Shown here: positions 28,296 to 38,103 of the stretch, one piece after another
Layout of the letters: each line of letters begins with the position of its first letter
Numbering within the stretch: position 1 is the stretch's first letter
NCBI GenBank assembly: GCA_001899255.1
Contig: MKVX01000006.1
Span: 92,213 to 156,212 of the forward strand
Length of the DNA stretch: 64,000 bases
DNA from: Rhizobiales bacterium 62-47
GTDB lineage: Bacteria > Pseudomonadota > Alphaproteobacteria > Rhizobiales > Xanthobacteraceae
Reading direction: 5' to 3'
The notes under the pieces: generated by a model
Told to the model about the DNA's origin: nothing
The model's database searches: none
What the model saw: only the letters and a program-made list of their open reading frames with translations
Program-made: the position numbers and the translations under genes

Positions 28296-28847
28296 TCAGC
28301 CGGCGAAGCCGCCCTGATCGAGGAAGGCCTGCTCGTCGGCGGTCGTCGCTCTCCCCAGCACGGCGTTGCGATGAGGGAAGCGGCCGAACCTGCGGATAAT
28401 GTCGTCGTGAATCACGGCGTATTTAATGCCTTCGGCATCGCCGTGCGCGCGGAACAGCATGACGCTGCGCGCCTGATCGGCGGGGTCTTCCGAATGCTCG
28501 AACGGCAGATAGATGAACTCACGGAGGCGCACGTCGGTGCGCTGGTCAACGCCATTGGCGAGGGCGCGATCGGCAACGGCGCGCGCCATCGCGTCGGTGG
28601 CGAAGGTCCGCGGATCGCCGCGAAACATGTTGCGGGGAAACTGGTCGAGCACGATGAGCAGCGCCAGCGTACCTTCGTCTGCCTCCTGCCATGCAGCGAG
28701 TTGACCTGCCGCCGCGTCCTGCCATGTCGTCAGAAACCTGCGGCGCAACTCGGCATCGAAGGCGAGATCCTTGGTGTACCAGCGGTCGGGGCCGGCTTCG
28801 CGCCAGAAGGCGATGATGTCTGCGGGGGTAATGGATGTGTGGAGCAC
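28296..28847 (-). CDS. DUF924 family protein
   Basis: A 183-residue soluble helical protein of the DUF924 family, which has no settled function. The family blocks ITPADIIAFWREAGPDRWYTKD, LALLIVLDQFPRNMFRGDPRTFATD and REFIYLPFEHSEDPADQARSV are easily seen (each quoted block is a family landmark). GTG at 28847 is the likely start, because the frame upstream runs through an intergenic repeat and is not coding. It lies 60 bp before the peroxiredoxin gene on the same strand and may share its transcript. Confidence 0.82.
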   Translation of the reverse strand: MLHTSITPADIIAFWREAGPDRWYTKDLAFDAELRRRFLTTWQDAAAGQLAAWQEADEGTLALLIVLDQFPRNMFRGDPRTFATDAMARAVADRALANGVDQRTDVRLREFIYLPFEHSEDPADQARSVMLFRAHGDAEGIKYAVIHDDIIRRFGRFPHRNAVLGRATTADEQAFLDQGGFAG

Positions 28848-28871
28848 GGTGTTTTCCGGAGCGGGAATGCA

Positions 28872-28992
28872 CCCTCCCCTGGAGGGGCAGGGTCGATCTG
28901 AGTGAAACGAAGATCGGGGTGGGGTGATATCGGTTGACACCCCACCCCGATGCTCACGGTGTTCGCATCGACCCTCCCCCTCAAGGGGAGGG
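28872..28992. repeat. Long palindromic repeat (CCCTCCCCTGGAGGGG family)
   Basis: CCCTCCCCTGGAGGGGCAGG at the left is mirrored by CCCTCCCCCTCAAGGGGAGG at the right. Inside, GATCGGGGTGGGGTG pairs with CACCCCACCCCGAT. The 121-bp element fills the gap between fadD and the DUF924 gene, both leftward, and could act as the fadD terminator. Confidence 0.7.
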
Positions 28993-28998
28993 TTAAAG

Positions 28999-30684
28999 TC
29001 AAGCCGCGGCCTGCTTCTTCTCGTCGCGCAACTCGCGGCGCAGGATCTTGCCGACATTTGTCTTCGGCAGTTCGTTCCTGAACTCCACGTGCTTCGGCAC
29101 CTTGTAGGCGGTCAGCTGGGTCGCGCAGAATTTGACGATGTCCTCGGCGGTCAGGTTGGAATCCTTCTTCACCACGAAGGCTTTCACCGCTTCGGTCGAT
29201 TTTGCATCGGGGACACCGATCACCGCGCATTCGAGCACGCCCGGGTGGCTCGCGATCACTTCCTCGATCTCGTTGGGATAGACGTTGAAGCCCGAGACCA
29301 GGATCATGTCCTTCTTGCGGTCGACGATCTTGGTGTAGCCTTGCTCGTCCATCACGCCGACGTCGCCGGTGCGGAAATAGCCATCGGCGGTCATCACCTT
29401 GGCGGTTTCGTCCGGCCGGTTCCAGTAGCCGGCCATCACCTGCGGTCCCTTGGCGCAAATTTCGCCGGCTTCGCCGAGCGGCAGCTCGTTGCCGTCATCG
29501 TCGCGGATCGACAGCCAGGTCGAAGGCACCGGCAGGCCGATGGTGCCTGTGAACTTGTCGGTGTCGGCCGGATTGCAGGTCAGCGTCGGTGAGGTCTCGG
29601 ATAGGCCATAGCCTTCCGACAGCGCGCAGCCGGTGGCTTTGAGCCAGGCTTCTGCGACCGGCTTCTGGGTTGCCATGCCGCCGCCGAACGAGGCCTTCAG
29701 CTTCGAAAAATCGATCTTGGCGAAGTCCGGATGGTTGACCAGCGCATTGTAAAGCGTGTTGACGGCCGGGAAGCTGTTAACCTGATACTTCTGCAATTCC
29801 TTGATGAACCCGCCGATATCGCGCGGATTGGGGATCAGCAAGTTGACGCCGCCGGCACGCACGCCGAGCAGGAAGCAGGCCGTCAGCGCAAAGATGTGGT
29901 AGAGCGGCAGCGCGCAGACGATGAACAGTTGATCGACCACAGGCGGCTTCTTCAGCGCCGGCTGCAGCCAGGCGTCGTTCTGCAGCATATTGGCGATGAT
30001 GTTGCGGTGGAGCAGCGTCGCGCCCTTTGAAACGCCCGTGGTGCCGCCGGTATATTGCAGGAAGGCGACATCCTCCCGTGTGATTGCCGGCTTTGTAAGC
30101 TTCATGCCGCGTCCCGCAGCGAGCGCGTCGTTGAAGGTGACTGCGCCCGGCAGCGAATAGGCCGGCACCATCTTCTTGACCTTGCGCACCACCAGATTGA
30201 CGATCACGCCTTTGAAGCCGAGCAGATCGCCCATGCTGCCGACGATGACGTGCTTGACGTTGGTTTTCGCGATCACTTTCTCGACAGTGGTGGCGAAGTT
30301 CTCCAGCACGATGATGGCTTCGGCGCCGGAATCCTTCAGTTGGTGTTCCAGTTCGCGCGGCGTGTAGAGCGGATTGACGTTGACCACGGCGTATCCGGCG
30401 CGCAGCACAGCCGCGGTGGCCACTGGATACTGCATGACGTTCGGCATCATCAGCGCGACGCGCGCACCCTTTGACATGCCCTTGCTCTGCAGATAGGCGG
30501 CGAGTGCCAGCGACATCTCGTCGAGTTCACGATAGGTGATCGACTTGTCCATGCAGATGAAGGCTTTGCGATCGCGGAATTTGGTGAAGCTCTCTTCGAG
30601 CAGTTCGACCAGCGAGCCGTATTGCGTGACATCGATATCCGCTGGCACGCCCGCCGGGTAATGTTTCAGCCAAATCCGCTCCAT
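28999..30684 (-). CDS. fadD: Long-chain fatty-acid-CoA ligase
   Basis: Activates fatty acids to acyl-CoA at the inner membrane. At 561 residues it matches E. coli FadD. The AMP P-loop YTGGTTGVSKGA is at 211-222. SEGYGLSETSP is followed by the catalytic TGDVGVMDEQGY, the FadD signature DRKKDMILVSGFNVYPNEIE, and a C-terminal lysine in NVGKILRRELR. Start ATG 30684 has AAGGGGAAA upstream. It is a second CoA ligase, clearly distinct from the pimA-like one, so the cell activates more than one class of acid. Confidence 0.92.
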   Translation of the reverse strand: MERIWLKHYPAGVPADIDVTQYGSLVELLEESFTKFRDRKAFICMDKSITYRELDEMSLALAAYLQSKGMSKGARVALMMPNVMQYPVATAAVLRAGYAVVNVNPLYTPRELEHQLKDSGAEAIIVLENFATTVEKVIAKTNVKHVIVGSMGDLLGFKGVIVNLVVRKVKKMVPAYSLPGAVTFNDALAAGRGMKLTKPAITREDVAFLQYTGGTTGVSKGATLLHRNIIANMLQNDAWLQPALKKPPVVDQLFIVCALPLYHIFALTACFLLGVRAGGVNLLIPNPRDIGGFIKELQKYQVNSFPAVNTLYNALVNHPDFAKIDFSKLKASFGGGMATQKPVAEAWLKATGCALSEGYGLSETSPTLTCNPADTDKFTGTIGLPVPSTWLSIRDDDGNELPLGEAGEICAKGPQVMAGYWNRPDETAKVMTADGYFRTGDVGVMDEQGYTKIVDRKKDMILVSGFNVYPNEIEEVIASHPGVLECAVIGVPDAKSTEAVKAFVVKKDSNLTAEDIVKFCATQLTAYKVPKHVEFRNELPKTNVGKILRRELRDEKKQAAA

Positions 30685-30887
30685 GGCAATTTCCCCTTAG
30701 CTTGAAAACGGATCGCGCCGGCCGCAATCGACCCGCGGCGGTATCCGGTTGACCGAAAACCTTCCCGTTCTTGGTGCGGGCTGGCTGGTTAGGGGAAGTA
30801 TCGGGCAAAGCTCAAGCGCTTGGCAAGCGGCTGCGCGTTATGACGCATGCTCCGCCGCGAGCCGCGTCGGGGTGCGCTCTGCGAGGT

Positions 30888-32342
30888 TCAGTTTTTTGCG
30901 GTGCTCGCGGCCTTGGGCTTGGTATCCGCATTGGCGCCTTGCTTCGCCGGTGCCGGTTTGCGCGTGGCCGGCTTGGCTGCGGATTTCTTTTCAGTGGCGG
31001 CTGGCTTCGCGGCCGGTTTTGGCGCGGCCGCCGGCTTGTCGCTGGCGTGAGCCGTCTTGGTACCTTTCTTCTTGTCTTTGGTGTCGACCATGACGGTGAT
31101 GCGCGCTTCGCTCTTCGCATCGGTCTTGGCATCCGCCGCCTGTGTCTTGGCGCCATGCTTGCCCTTGGCGGTGCGCGTCTTCTTGCTGCGCGGCGGGGTC
31201 TGGCTGGCGGTATCCGCGGCCACGGCGGCGATCAGGTCGGCGCCGGTCTTGGTCGGCCCGGTATAAACCACCACCGGCTCTGACGGCGCGGCAGCGGCAG
31301 CCAGCATGTCTTCCGGACGTAGCACTGGCGGCTTCACGCCGGTGGAGAAAAAAGCCAATGCGGGATTGTCGCTGGTGGTGCTGGCGATGATGTCCTCGCC
31401 CGGATCGTCGCTGGCGGGACGCTTGCGTTTCGGACCGCAGACCTCGTCGCGCAGATCCGGCGGCGCGGCGTCAATCGGCACCAGATGGTCGACCGTACCC
31501 AGCGCCGGCCGCAGCCATGTCAGGTTGTTGCTGTTAAAGCCGCGGTCGAGCAGCTTGATCGCCTTGATCGAGCGCATCTGCGACGACGACGCGCCGAGCA
31601 CCACCGCAATCAGCCGACGGCCGTTCTGGGTGGCGGAGGCGATCAGATTGAATCCGGACGCGCAGATGAAGCCGGTCTTCATGCCATCAGCGCCGGGATA
31701 GCGGCCGATCAGCTTGTTGAAGTTCGGTGTCACCCGGCGGCCATAACGGATCGAGGGGATGTGAACGAAGTATTCGTATTCCGGCAGATCGCGGATGATC
31801 GCGCGCGACAGGATCGCCATATCACGCGCTGACGTGATCTGCCGGTCATCCGGCAGTCCGTTCGGATTGACGAAATTGCTTTGCGTCATGCCGAGCTGTT
31901 GCGCGGTTTGATTCATCATCGCCGAGAAGCCGTCGATCGAGCCGCCGACGCCTTCCGCCAGCACCACGGCCATGTCGTTGGCGGACTTCACCATCATCAT
32001 CTTCAGGGCGTTATCGACGGTGACCTGCACGCCGGGGCGGAAGCCCATCTTGGATGGACTCTGCGCGGCGGCGGTCGGCGACACCGTCAACACCTTGTCG
32101 AGGCTGAGCCGGCCTTCCTTCACCGCCTTCAGCGTCACATAGGTGGTCATCAGCTTGGTCAAAGAGGCCGGGTGCCAGGGGAATGTCGCATTCTCCGCTT
32201 CCAGCACCTTGCCGCTGTCGGCTTCGATCAGCAGCGTCGCCTCGGCATGGGCCGCGGCCTGTGCGATCGATGACAGCGCAAATCCCGCGACGAGCAGCAT
32301 GCAGCCGAGTGATTTGCGCAGTGTGATGCGGAACAGTGGCAC
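30888..32342 (-). CDS. D-alanyl-D-alanine carboxypeptidase (penicillin-binding protein, peptidase S11)
   Basis: Periplasmic serine peptidase trimming the terminal D-Ala of peptidoglycan stem peptides. GTG at 32342 gives 484 residues with a signal peptide ending QAAAHA; a TTG at 32378 is an alternative. The active site is complete: SLTK at 60-63, SAN at 120-122 and KTG at 222-224. After the catalytic domain the last 150 residues are rich in Ala, Lys, Pro and Thr (for example KPAAAPKPAAKPAATEKK), a low-complexity tail that might bind the wall or envelope. No amphipathic membrane anchor as in E. coli DacA is obvious. Confidence 0.9.
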   Translation of the reverse strand: MPLFRITLRKSLGCMLLVAGFALSSIAQAAAHAEATLLIEADSGKVLEAENATFPWHPASLTKLMTTYVTLKAVKEGRLSLDKVLTVSPTAAAQSPSKMGFRPGVQVTVDNALKMMMVKSANDMAVVLAEGVGGSIDGFSAMMNQTAQQLGMTQSNFVNPNGLPDDRQITSARDMAILSRAIIRDLPEYEYFVHIPSIRYGRRVTPNFNKLIGRYPGADGMKTGFICASGFNLIASATQNGRRLIAVVLGASSSQMRSIKAIKLLDRGFNSNNLTWLRPALGTVDHLVPIDAAPPDLRDEVCGPKRKRPASDDPGEDIIASTTSDNPALAFFSTGVKPPVLRPEDMLAAAAAPSEPVVVYTGPTKTGADLIAAVAADTASQTPPRSKKTRTAKGKHGAKTQAADAKTDAKSEARITVMVDTKDKKKGTKTAHASDKPAAAPKPAAKPAATEKKSAAKPATRKPAPAKQGANADTKPKAASTAKN

Positions 32343-32550
32343 GATCAGATATCCGGTCCTTTGCGGTCGACCCGCCAAGACGATCCAGCGATCATTCTTC
32401 GGTCGTCACGTTAGAAGGCTGTGGAGCGCCCCAGTGCTCGCAGGATGGCTCAACTTATACCGGCTCGATGCGTCAGAACAGAGGCGATGCCGGTAAATCG
32501 TGGTTGAAAATCCTTGAAGCGGGAATGTTGAACGAGGCGCAGCTGTGGCG

Positions 32551-34338
32551 TCAGGCCGATGGAACCGCAGATCTTGAAGCATCTTCCTGCACCATGAATT
32601 GCGCTTTGGCCAAGTCGGCAAAGTGGCCGCCTTTGGCAACGAGTTCATCGAATGTTCCGTTCTCGATGACGCGGCCGTGCTCGAACACCAGAATCCGCGT
32701 GGCGTTGCGGATCGTCGAGAGCCGGTGCGCGATGACGAAGGTGGTGCGTCCCTTCATGACTTCGTCGAGCGCGGCATTGACCCTGGTTTCGGTCACCGCG
32801 TCGAGCGCGCTGGTGGCTTCGTCGAGGATCAGGATCGGCGGATTTTTCAAGAGCGCACGCGCAATCGACAGACGCTGGCGTTCACCGCCGGACAGCATGC
32901 GGCCGCGCTCGCCGGCGCTGGTCTCGAATTTCTGATCGCTGCGCTCGATGAAATCGAGCGCCTGCGCGCGTGCCGCCGCGACACGCATTTCTTCCTCGGT
33001 GGCGTCGGGCTTGCCGACGCGCAGATTGTCGGCGATCGAGCGGTTGAACAGCAGCGCTTCCTGAAACACCACGCCGATATTGCGGCGTAGCGCGGTCAGC
33101 GTCATGCCGCGCACATCCATGCCGTCGATGCGGATCACGCCGGATTGCGGATCGAAGGCGCGATGCAACAGCGCGATGGCGGTGGATTTGCCGGCCCCCG
33201 TCGACCCGACCAGCGCGATGGTCTGTCCCGGCAGCGCGGTGAACGATACGTCTTCCACCGCCGGCCGCTTGCCGTCGTAGGAGAACGACACGTCGCAAAA
33301 TTCGACCAGCCCTTGCAACCGGCCGGGGTCGATCGCGTCGGGGCGGTCGCGCACCGCGGGCACGGCGTCGAGCACATTGAAGAATTCCTGGAGCCGCGGC
33401 GCCTCCATGAACACGTTGTTGATGAAGCCGACCACCTGTTCCAGCTTTTGAATCAGCATGGTGGCGAACGACACGAACATCACGATTTCGCCGACGCTGG
33501 TCAGGCCCTGTTGATGCAGGAAGATGCCGACGGTGAAGATCGCCAGCACCGTGATGGTAGTCGAGGCGCGCGTCATGACTGTCACCAGCGCCCACCACGA
33601 CAATACCGGCATCTGCACCGCGAGCAGCTTGTCGGCAATGCCGCGCAGGCCCTGCACCTCGGCGTCGATGCGCACGAAGCTCTGCACCAGCGCCACGTTG
33701 CCCAGCGCATCGGAGGCGCGGGCGGAGAGGTTGCTGTATTGCTCTTCGACCTCGTTTTGCATGCCGTAGGTCTTGCGCACCACCAGCGTGGTCAGGATCG
33801 TGAAGACGATGCACAGCCCGAACAGCAGGATGGCCAGCCGCCAGTTGATGTAGAGCGACAGCGGAAGCAACACGACCAGCGACATGATGGCGGCGAAGTG
33901 CTCGCGGAAGAAGCCGAGCCACAGCCGCCACAACGCGTCGGTGCCTTGCAGCATCACTTTCATCAAGCGGCCGGAATGCGTGCCGGTGTGGAACGTCAGC
34001 GGCAGTTGCATGATGTGTTCGAAATAACTGGTCAGCACCGCCTGCCGCTGGCGATGCGACAACCGGTCGGCATGAAGCGCCACGATGACTCCGCACAGGA
34101 TCGTGAACAGACCGAACGCGACCCACGCGAGCAGCAACGGCCATGGCGATGTTCCGCTCGCGGTCAGCGGTCCGGTCGATGGCTGGCCGGAAAGCACGTC
34201 GATGATGCGGCCGAATAATACCGGCTCGGCAAATTGTGCTGCGGCCAACAACAGGTTCGCGCCCGCGAGAATCCAGCCGAGCCGCGCTTCCTTGCCGAGC
34301 AGTTCGAGCACACGGGCATAGAGACGAAGCAGGGACAT
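32551..34338 (-). CDS. ABC exporter with fused permease and ATPase, NdvA/ChvA-like (beta-glucan export)
   Basis: An exporter half-transporter: six membrane helices then an ATPase. ATG 34338 gives [18 protein letters not shown] and 595 residues, close to rhizobial NdvA in length and N-terminal pattern ([15 protein letters not shown]). Walker A is GSTGAGKST, the signature is [16 protein letters not shown], Walker [13 protein letters not shown], and the H-loop VIAHRLST. NdvA exports cyclic beta-1,2-glucan to the periplasm. The match is by remembered pattern only, and a generic lipid or drug exporter is not excluded. No glucan synthase gene (ndvB) is in the window. It precedes the carboxypeptidase gene on the same strand by 208 bp. 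Confidence 0.75.
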   Translation of the reverse strand: MSLLRLYARVLELLGKEARLGWILAGANLLLAAAQFAEPVLFGRIIDVLSGQPSTGPLTASGTSPWPLLLAWVAFGLFTILCGVIVALHADRLSHRQRQAVLTSYFEHIMQLPLTFHTGTHSGRLMKVMLQGTDALWRLWLGFFREHFAAIMSLVVLLPLSLYINWRLAILLFGLCIVFTILTTLVVRKTYGMQNEVEEQYSNLSARASDALGNVALVQSFVRIDAEVQGLRGIADKLLAVQMPVLSWWALVTVMTRASTTITVLAIFTVGIFLHQQGLTSVGEIVMFVSFATMLIQKLEQVVGFINNVFMEAPRLQEFFNVLDAVPAVRDRPDAIDPGRLQGLVEFCDVSFSYDGKRPAVEDVSFTALPGQTIALVGSTGAGKSTAIALLHRAFDPQSGVIRIDGMDVRGMTLTALRRNIGVVFQEALLFNRSIADNLRVGKPDATEEEMRVAAARAQALDFIERSDQKFETSAGERGRMLSGGERQRLSIARALLKNPPILILDEATSALDAVTETRVNAALDEVMKGRTTFVIAHRLSTIRNATRILVFEHGRVIENGTFDELVAKGGHFADLAKAQFMVQEDASRSAVPSA

Positions 34339-34473
34339 CGATGGGAGCTCGCAAATATCGTCCAAGATGTGAAATCGATTGAGGCTGGGCGCCATCGCCG
34401 CGCGCTGCCTCTCTTCGCAATGGAACGCATCTTAAGCCGGGATGGCCGATGGAATACAGCCGTTTGTTGTGGC

Positions 34474-35559
34474 CTAGCGGAGCTGGCGCTCCTCGGCTGG
34501 CGGCAGGAAAGCCGGATCGAAGATATCCGCTGCTGTCGGCTTCTGGCGGAATTTATAATCCAGTCCGATATCGTCGATCGATTTGCTCAGCCGCGCCGGG
34601 TCGATGCCGCCAAAGCCGTTGTGCCTGACTTCGGCGGTGATGATGTTGTCATTCAATGCTGTGCGCAGCCGTTCGAGCTCGAGCTCGCGCGAGCCGCCGT
34701 TGATGTGCGTCATCACTGCGTCGATCGCTTTGTTCGGATCATCGATGGTTTTCCGCAAGCCTTGCAATACCGCGCGGACAAATCCAAGGACGGCCTCCGG
34801 TTTGCTGCCGGCGAAGGATGGATTGACGATCAGCGCCGCGCCATAGGCGCTGCTGCCGTAATCGGCGAAGCGCAGCACGGCGATGTCGTCGGCGGGAATG
34901 CCGCGATCCCGCAGGTTGAGCGCGGAAAGGTAGGAGGATCCGGTCACCGCATCGACCTGTCCGGCCGACAACATCGGCTCGCGTACCGCCGCGCCGATGC
35001 GTTGCAGTTTGACCGCGCCGGGCTTGATGCCGTTCTGCTCGGCCAATGCGGGCCACAGCCGGATGCCGAGATCGCCCTCGGCCACGCCGATCGTCTTGCC
35101 CTCGATGTCGGCCAGCGCCCGGATGCCGCGGCTCTTGCGGGCGACGATGGCGTAAGGCGCGCGGTTGAACATGACGAATACCGCCTTCACGGGCGACCCG
35201 TTCGCAGTATCGCGGAAGCGTATCAACGCATTGATGTCCGCCAGCGCGATGTCGCTGCTGCCGCTGGCGACGCGCACGATGGCATCGTCGGTGCCCTTGG
35301 CGACGTCGATGGCGACACTCAATCCGGCGTCGCGAAAATAGCCATCGGCGAGCGCCAGGAAAAACGGCGCCGACGTACCGTCGACCGGATGATCGAGGCT
35401 GAAGCGGATCGCTGTCGTCGATGGGACTGGTGCCGGCTGGCTGGTCGCGGGCTGATCCTGGCCCCGCGCGCGCGTCGCCGTGCCGGCGGTGAGGCCCGTC
35501 AGGCCCGTTCCGATCAGCAGCATTTGCGTCAGAAAGCTTCGTCTAAGCATCGACACCAT
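34474..35559 (-). CDS. NitT/TauT-type ABC substrate-binding protein (NMT1/SsuA-like), orphan
   Basis: Periplasmic binding protein of the nitrate/taurine/pyrimidine-precursor class. ATG 35559 gives MVSMLRRSFLTQML, a signal peptide with paired arginines that ends near TRARG. The mature domain has the family pattern FFLALADGYFRDAGLSVAID, GSSDIALADINALIRFRD and GIRALADIEGKTIGVAEGD. In 361 residues there is no lipobox. No partner permease or ATPase gene lies beside it, as the neighbours are an exporter and an unrelated small protein, so it must work with a transporter elsewhere. The ligand is unknown. Confidence 0.82.
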   Translation of the reverse strand: MVSMLRRSFLTQMLLIGTGLTGLTAGTATRARGQDQPATSQPAPVPSTTAIRFSLDHPVDGTSAPFFLALADGYFRDAGLSVAIDVAKGTDDAIVRVASGSSDIALADINALIRFRDTANGSPVKAVFVMFNRAPYAIVARKSRGIRALADIEGKTIGVAEGDLGIRLWPALAEQNGIKPGAVKLQRIGAAVREPMLSAGQVDAVTGSSYLSALNLRDRGIPADDIAVLRFADYGSSAYGAALIVNPSFAGSKPEAVLGFVRAVLQGLRKTIDDPNKAIDAVMTHINGGSRELELERLRTALNDNIITAEVRHNGFGGIDPARLSKSIDDIGLDYKFRQKPTAADIFDPAFLPPAEERQLR

Positions 35560-35771
35560 GGCGGTTCTATTCAGGCGGAATGCAGCCGCATCGCCGCGCA
35601 GGCCGCCTCGGAGTCCTTCTATATGCCGCGGGCAACCTGAACGACAGGTGACTGGCGCGGCCGCATCATCGGGGACCGTGATCCGTGCCTTGCACGGCAC
35701 CGGAACCTGCGGTCGTTCACGGCGTTGTTGTCGCAACACAAGAGATGTCGGCAATGGAAAAGGGTAGCGAC

Positions 35772-36191
35772 ATGATGACGCGCAAGGGAACGAAATTTGC
35801 GACGGGCTGCAAGGCGGCTTTGGCGGCAACCACGGCGCTGGCTTTGCTGGCGGTGGCGCCAACCACGGCGGCCAACGCTGGTGGCTCCGCTCAGATGACC
35901 GCATCAGGCGGCAGCGCCACCGCGACCGACTTCAGCGCCGCGCGTCGGCACCGCCACTATCACGGCGGTGGCGGTGCAGCCGCTGCTGCCGCATTCGCCG
36001 GCATCGTCGGGACCATCGGTGCGATCGCCGCGACCCAGGCCCGCCGTGACGCCTACTACGACTCTTACGCCTACGATGCCCCGTACGCCTACGGCGGCGG
36101 CCCTTATTACGGGTATTACGGCGGCGGCCCCTATTATCGTGGCTACGGCCCGTCCCGGCGCATCGATGGCGGCGGCAACATCATTCCCTAA
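35772..36191 (+). CDS. Exported Gly/Tyr-rich protein of unknown function
   Basis: A 139-residue secreted protein with no recognised family. Start ATG at 35772 gives MMTRKGTKFATGCKAAL, a signal peptide that probably ends TAANA. The mature part has a short His/Arg stretch (ARRHRHYHGGG), an Ala/Gly hydrophobic segment that could enter a membrane (AAFAGIVGTIGAIAATQA), and a tail of Tyr-Gly-Pro repeats (YYGYYGGGPYYRGYG). Its layout recalls the exported protein at 23337-23873. Similar small proteins are frequent in Bradyrhizobium relatives. Starts further upstream are possible. Confidence 0.65.
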   Translation: MMTRKGTKFATGCKAALAATTALALLAVAPTTAANAGGSAQMTASGGSATATDFSAARRHRHYHGGGGAAAAAAFAGIVGTIGAIAATQARRDAYYDSYAYDAPYAYGGGPYYGYYGGGPYYRGYGPSRRIDGGGNIIP

Positions 36192-36258
36192 TGACCATAT
36201 CGAGGGCCGGAGGCCGGCCGTTAACACGCTGGCCACATGTTTCGCCTAGATTGACGGG

Positions 36259-36657
36259 ATGAGTGATTCGCTCGACCGGCTTTATCAGGCGGTACTCGCA
36301 GCGCGGGATCTCGATCCCGCGACCTCGCGAACGGCGCGGCTGTTTCAGCAAGGGCCATCGAAAATGGCCAAGAAACTTGCTGAAGAAGCCATCGAGGTGG
36401 TGATCGACGCCGTCAACGAGAAGCCCGACGCGGTGATCCGCGAAAGTGCCGATCTGCTCTACAATCTGACGGTGCTGTGGGCGGGCGCCGGGGTCCGGCC
36501 TGAAGACGTCTGGCGCGAAATGGACCGTCGCGAATTGATGCTAGGCATTGCTGAGAAACTGCCGAAATCGGCGGTCAAGCCGCCAAAGGCCACGCGCGCG
36601 TTTGCCGGGCGGCCAATTGTCGCGCTCGAAGGGGCGCGTATTCATAAGCGCCGTTAA
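36259..36657 (+). CDS. hisE: Phosphoribosyl-ATP diphosphatase (HisE)
   Basis: Hydrolyses phosphoribosyl-ATP to phosphoribosyl-AMP, the second step of histidine synthesis. The alpha-helical MazG/HisE fold is shown by KMAKKLAEEAIEVVIDA and ESADLLYNLTVLWAGAG, whose Glu and Asp residues bind magnesium. The family is usually about 105 residues; this one has a Pro/Arg-rich tail of about 25 residues (KATRAFAGRPIVALEGARIH) and totals 132. No other his gene is near, so it lies apart from the main his cluster, and a MazG-like pyrophosphatase with another substrate is a less likely alternative. Confidence 0.82.
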   Translation: MSDSLDRLYQAVLAARDLDPATSRTARLFQQGPSKMAKKLAEEAIEVVIDAVNEKPDAVIRESADLLYNLTVLWAGAGVRPEDVWREMDRRELMLGIAEKLPKSAVKPPKATRAFAGRPIVALEGARIHKRR

Positions 36658-36717
36658 TCTGCCGCCGCACACCAAATCGATGATGGACAAATCCGGCCCG
36701 GGGTGGTTCATCGCGGC

Positions 36718-37299
36718 ATGCTGAGACGTATCTACGATTGGTGTATCGAGGCCGCCCACAAACCCTATGCGCTCTGGATCATGGGCGCGGTTTCGTTCGC
36801 GGAGAGTTCGTTTTTTCCGGTGCCGCCGGACGTCATGCTGATTCCGATGTCGCTGGCGCGCCCGCAGCGCGCGTGGCTCTATGCGGTCGTCTGCACACTG
36901 ACATCGGTTCTGGGCGGCATCGTCGGATACGCCATCGGCGCCGGGCTTTACGACTCGCTTGGCCAGTGGCTGATGCATCTCTATGGCCTCACCGACAAGG
37001 TGGAGGCATTCCGCCAGTCCTATGCCGAGTGGGGCGCGTGGATCATCATCGGCAAAGGCCTGACGCCGATCCCTTACAAGCTGGTCACGATCACCTCCGG
37101 CTTTGCCGGATACAACATCTGGCTTTTCATCCTGTGTTCGCTGATCGCGCGCGGCGGCCGCTTCTTTATCGTCGCGATCTTGCTCAACCGCTACGGCGAC
37201 GCCATTCGCGCGCAGATCGAAAAGCGGCTCGGGATGTGGGTGGCGATCGGCGTGTTCGTGCTGGTGCTCGGCTTTATTATCGCTTTCAAGCTGATTTGA
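36718..37299 (+). CDS. DedA/YqaA-type membrane protein with VTT domain
   Basis: An inner-membrane protein of 193 residues with the VTT (SNARE-associated) domain, related to DedA/YqaA proteins implicated in lipid transport and membrane homeostasis. SFAESSFFPVPPDVMLIPMS in the first third and GAWIIIGKGLTPIPYKLVTI in the middle are the two half-domain re-entrant motifs. Four to five hydrophobic segments are seen. ATG 36718 gives MLRRIYDWCIEAAH, and a GTG at 36703 would add five residues. It lies 60 bp after hisE in the same direction. Confidence 0.85.
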   Translation: MLRRIYDWCIEAAHKPYALWIMGAVSFAESSFFPVPPDVMLIPMSLARPQRAWLYAVVCTLTSVLGGIVGYAIGAGLYDSLGQWLMHLYGLTDKVEAFRQSYAEWGAWIIIGKGLTPIPYKLVTITSGFAGYNIWLFILCSLIARGGRFFIVAILLNRYGDAIRAQIEKRLGMWVAIGVFVLVLGFIIAFKLI

Positions 37300-37387
37300 A
37301 ACGTGATCCTGTCATGGCAGGCGGATAGTCTGCGGCGGGATTCGCCGCCGGCTCGCTATGCCGGCCTGTCGGCAATGGATTGTTGCG

Positions 37388-37954
37388 ATGAACGACCATC
37401 TCCAGCAGCGCATCGGGGTCGGAGCACGATCGGCGGTGGCCTGCGCGGTGCTGCAGTTGCTGGTTTCGGCGGCGCCGGCGTGGTCCCAGACACCGCAGCC
37501 CACGGCGACTGAGGTCGCATCACCCCCAGCTGCAACCGATGTATCGCCGCAGACAGCGGATCAACCCGCGCCGCCGCGCGAAAATCCGGGACTCATCAAC
37601 GAACTCGGCAAGCTGTTCAAGAATCCGCCGGCACTGCCGCCGCTGAAAACGCCGCAGCAGGCGCTGGAGGATTTCAACGCCACTATGAAAGGTGCGTCGG
37701 GCGGCCTGTCGTTGTGGGGCGCGTCGTCGGTGGCCACGGGCCGGGTCAAATGCGCGGTCGCGGAGAATGGCGGCGCCGATTGCAAGGCGGCGGCGGATGC
37801 CTTGTGTCGCAGCAAGAATTTTCAGCAGGGCAAGAGCGTCGATACCGAAGCGACGCAGACTTGTTCGGCGGAAGCGTTGCTATTGTCCGGCCGCAAGTCG
37901 AAACCGGGTGCCTGCCGCACCGATTATTTCGTCACGCGGGCAATGTGCCAGTAG
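37388..37954 (+). CDS. Exported protein of unknown function
   Basis: A 188-residue secreted protein without recognised domains. ATG 37388 gives MNDHLQQRIGVGARSA, a long n-region and a hydrophobic core that ends APAWSQ, a likely signal cleavage. A Pro/Thr/Ala-rich linker (about residues 35-70) follows, then a compact C-terminal part with five cysteines (VKCAVAEN, ADCKAAADALCR, TCSAEALL, GACRTDYF, AMCQ), which suggests disulfides in the periplasm. It may share a transcript with the VTT gene 88 bp upstream. Confidence 0.7.
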   Translation: MNDHLQQRIGVGARSAVACAVLQLLVSAAPAWSQTPQPTATEVASPPAATDVSPQTADQPAPPRENPGLINELGKLFKNPPALPPLKTPQQALEDFNATMKGASGGLSLWGASSVATGRVKCAVAENGGADCKAAADALCRSKNFQQGKSVDTEATQTCSAEALLLSGRKSKPGACRTDYFVTRAMCQ

Positions 37955-38103
37955 ATCGCGGTGTGCCGGTAAATCAGCATCTCGGCGCAAGATTTTCGGC
38001 CAGCTCTCAGCGCGATTGCCTTTCCCTGGATTAATCTGCCATCGTCACGCCGCTGTCGTGGGCGGATTGCTCGCCGCCGCGTCAACGAGGAAAGGAATCT
38101 TGA

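Noticed and set aside
35603..35904. Extension of the orphan binding protein upstream to 35904
   Set aside because: It crosses the divergent exported-protein gene. MVSMLRRSFL at 35559 starts a proper signal peptide.
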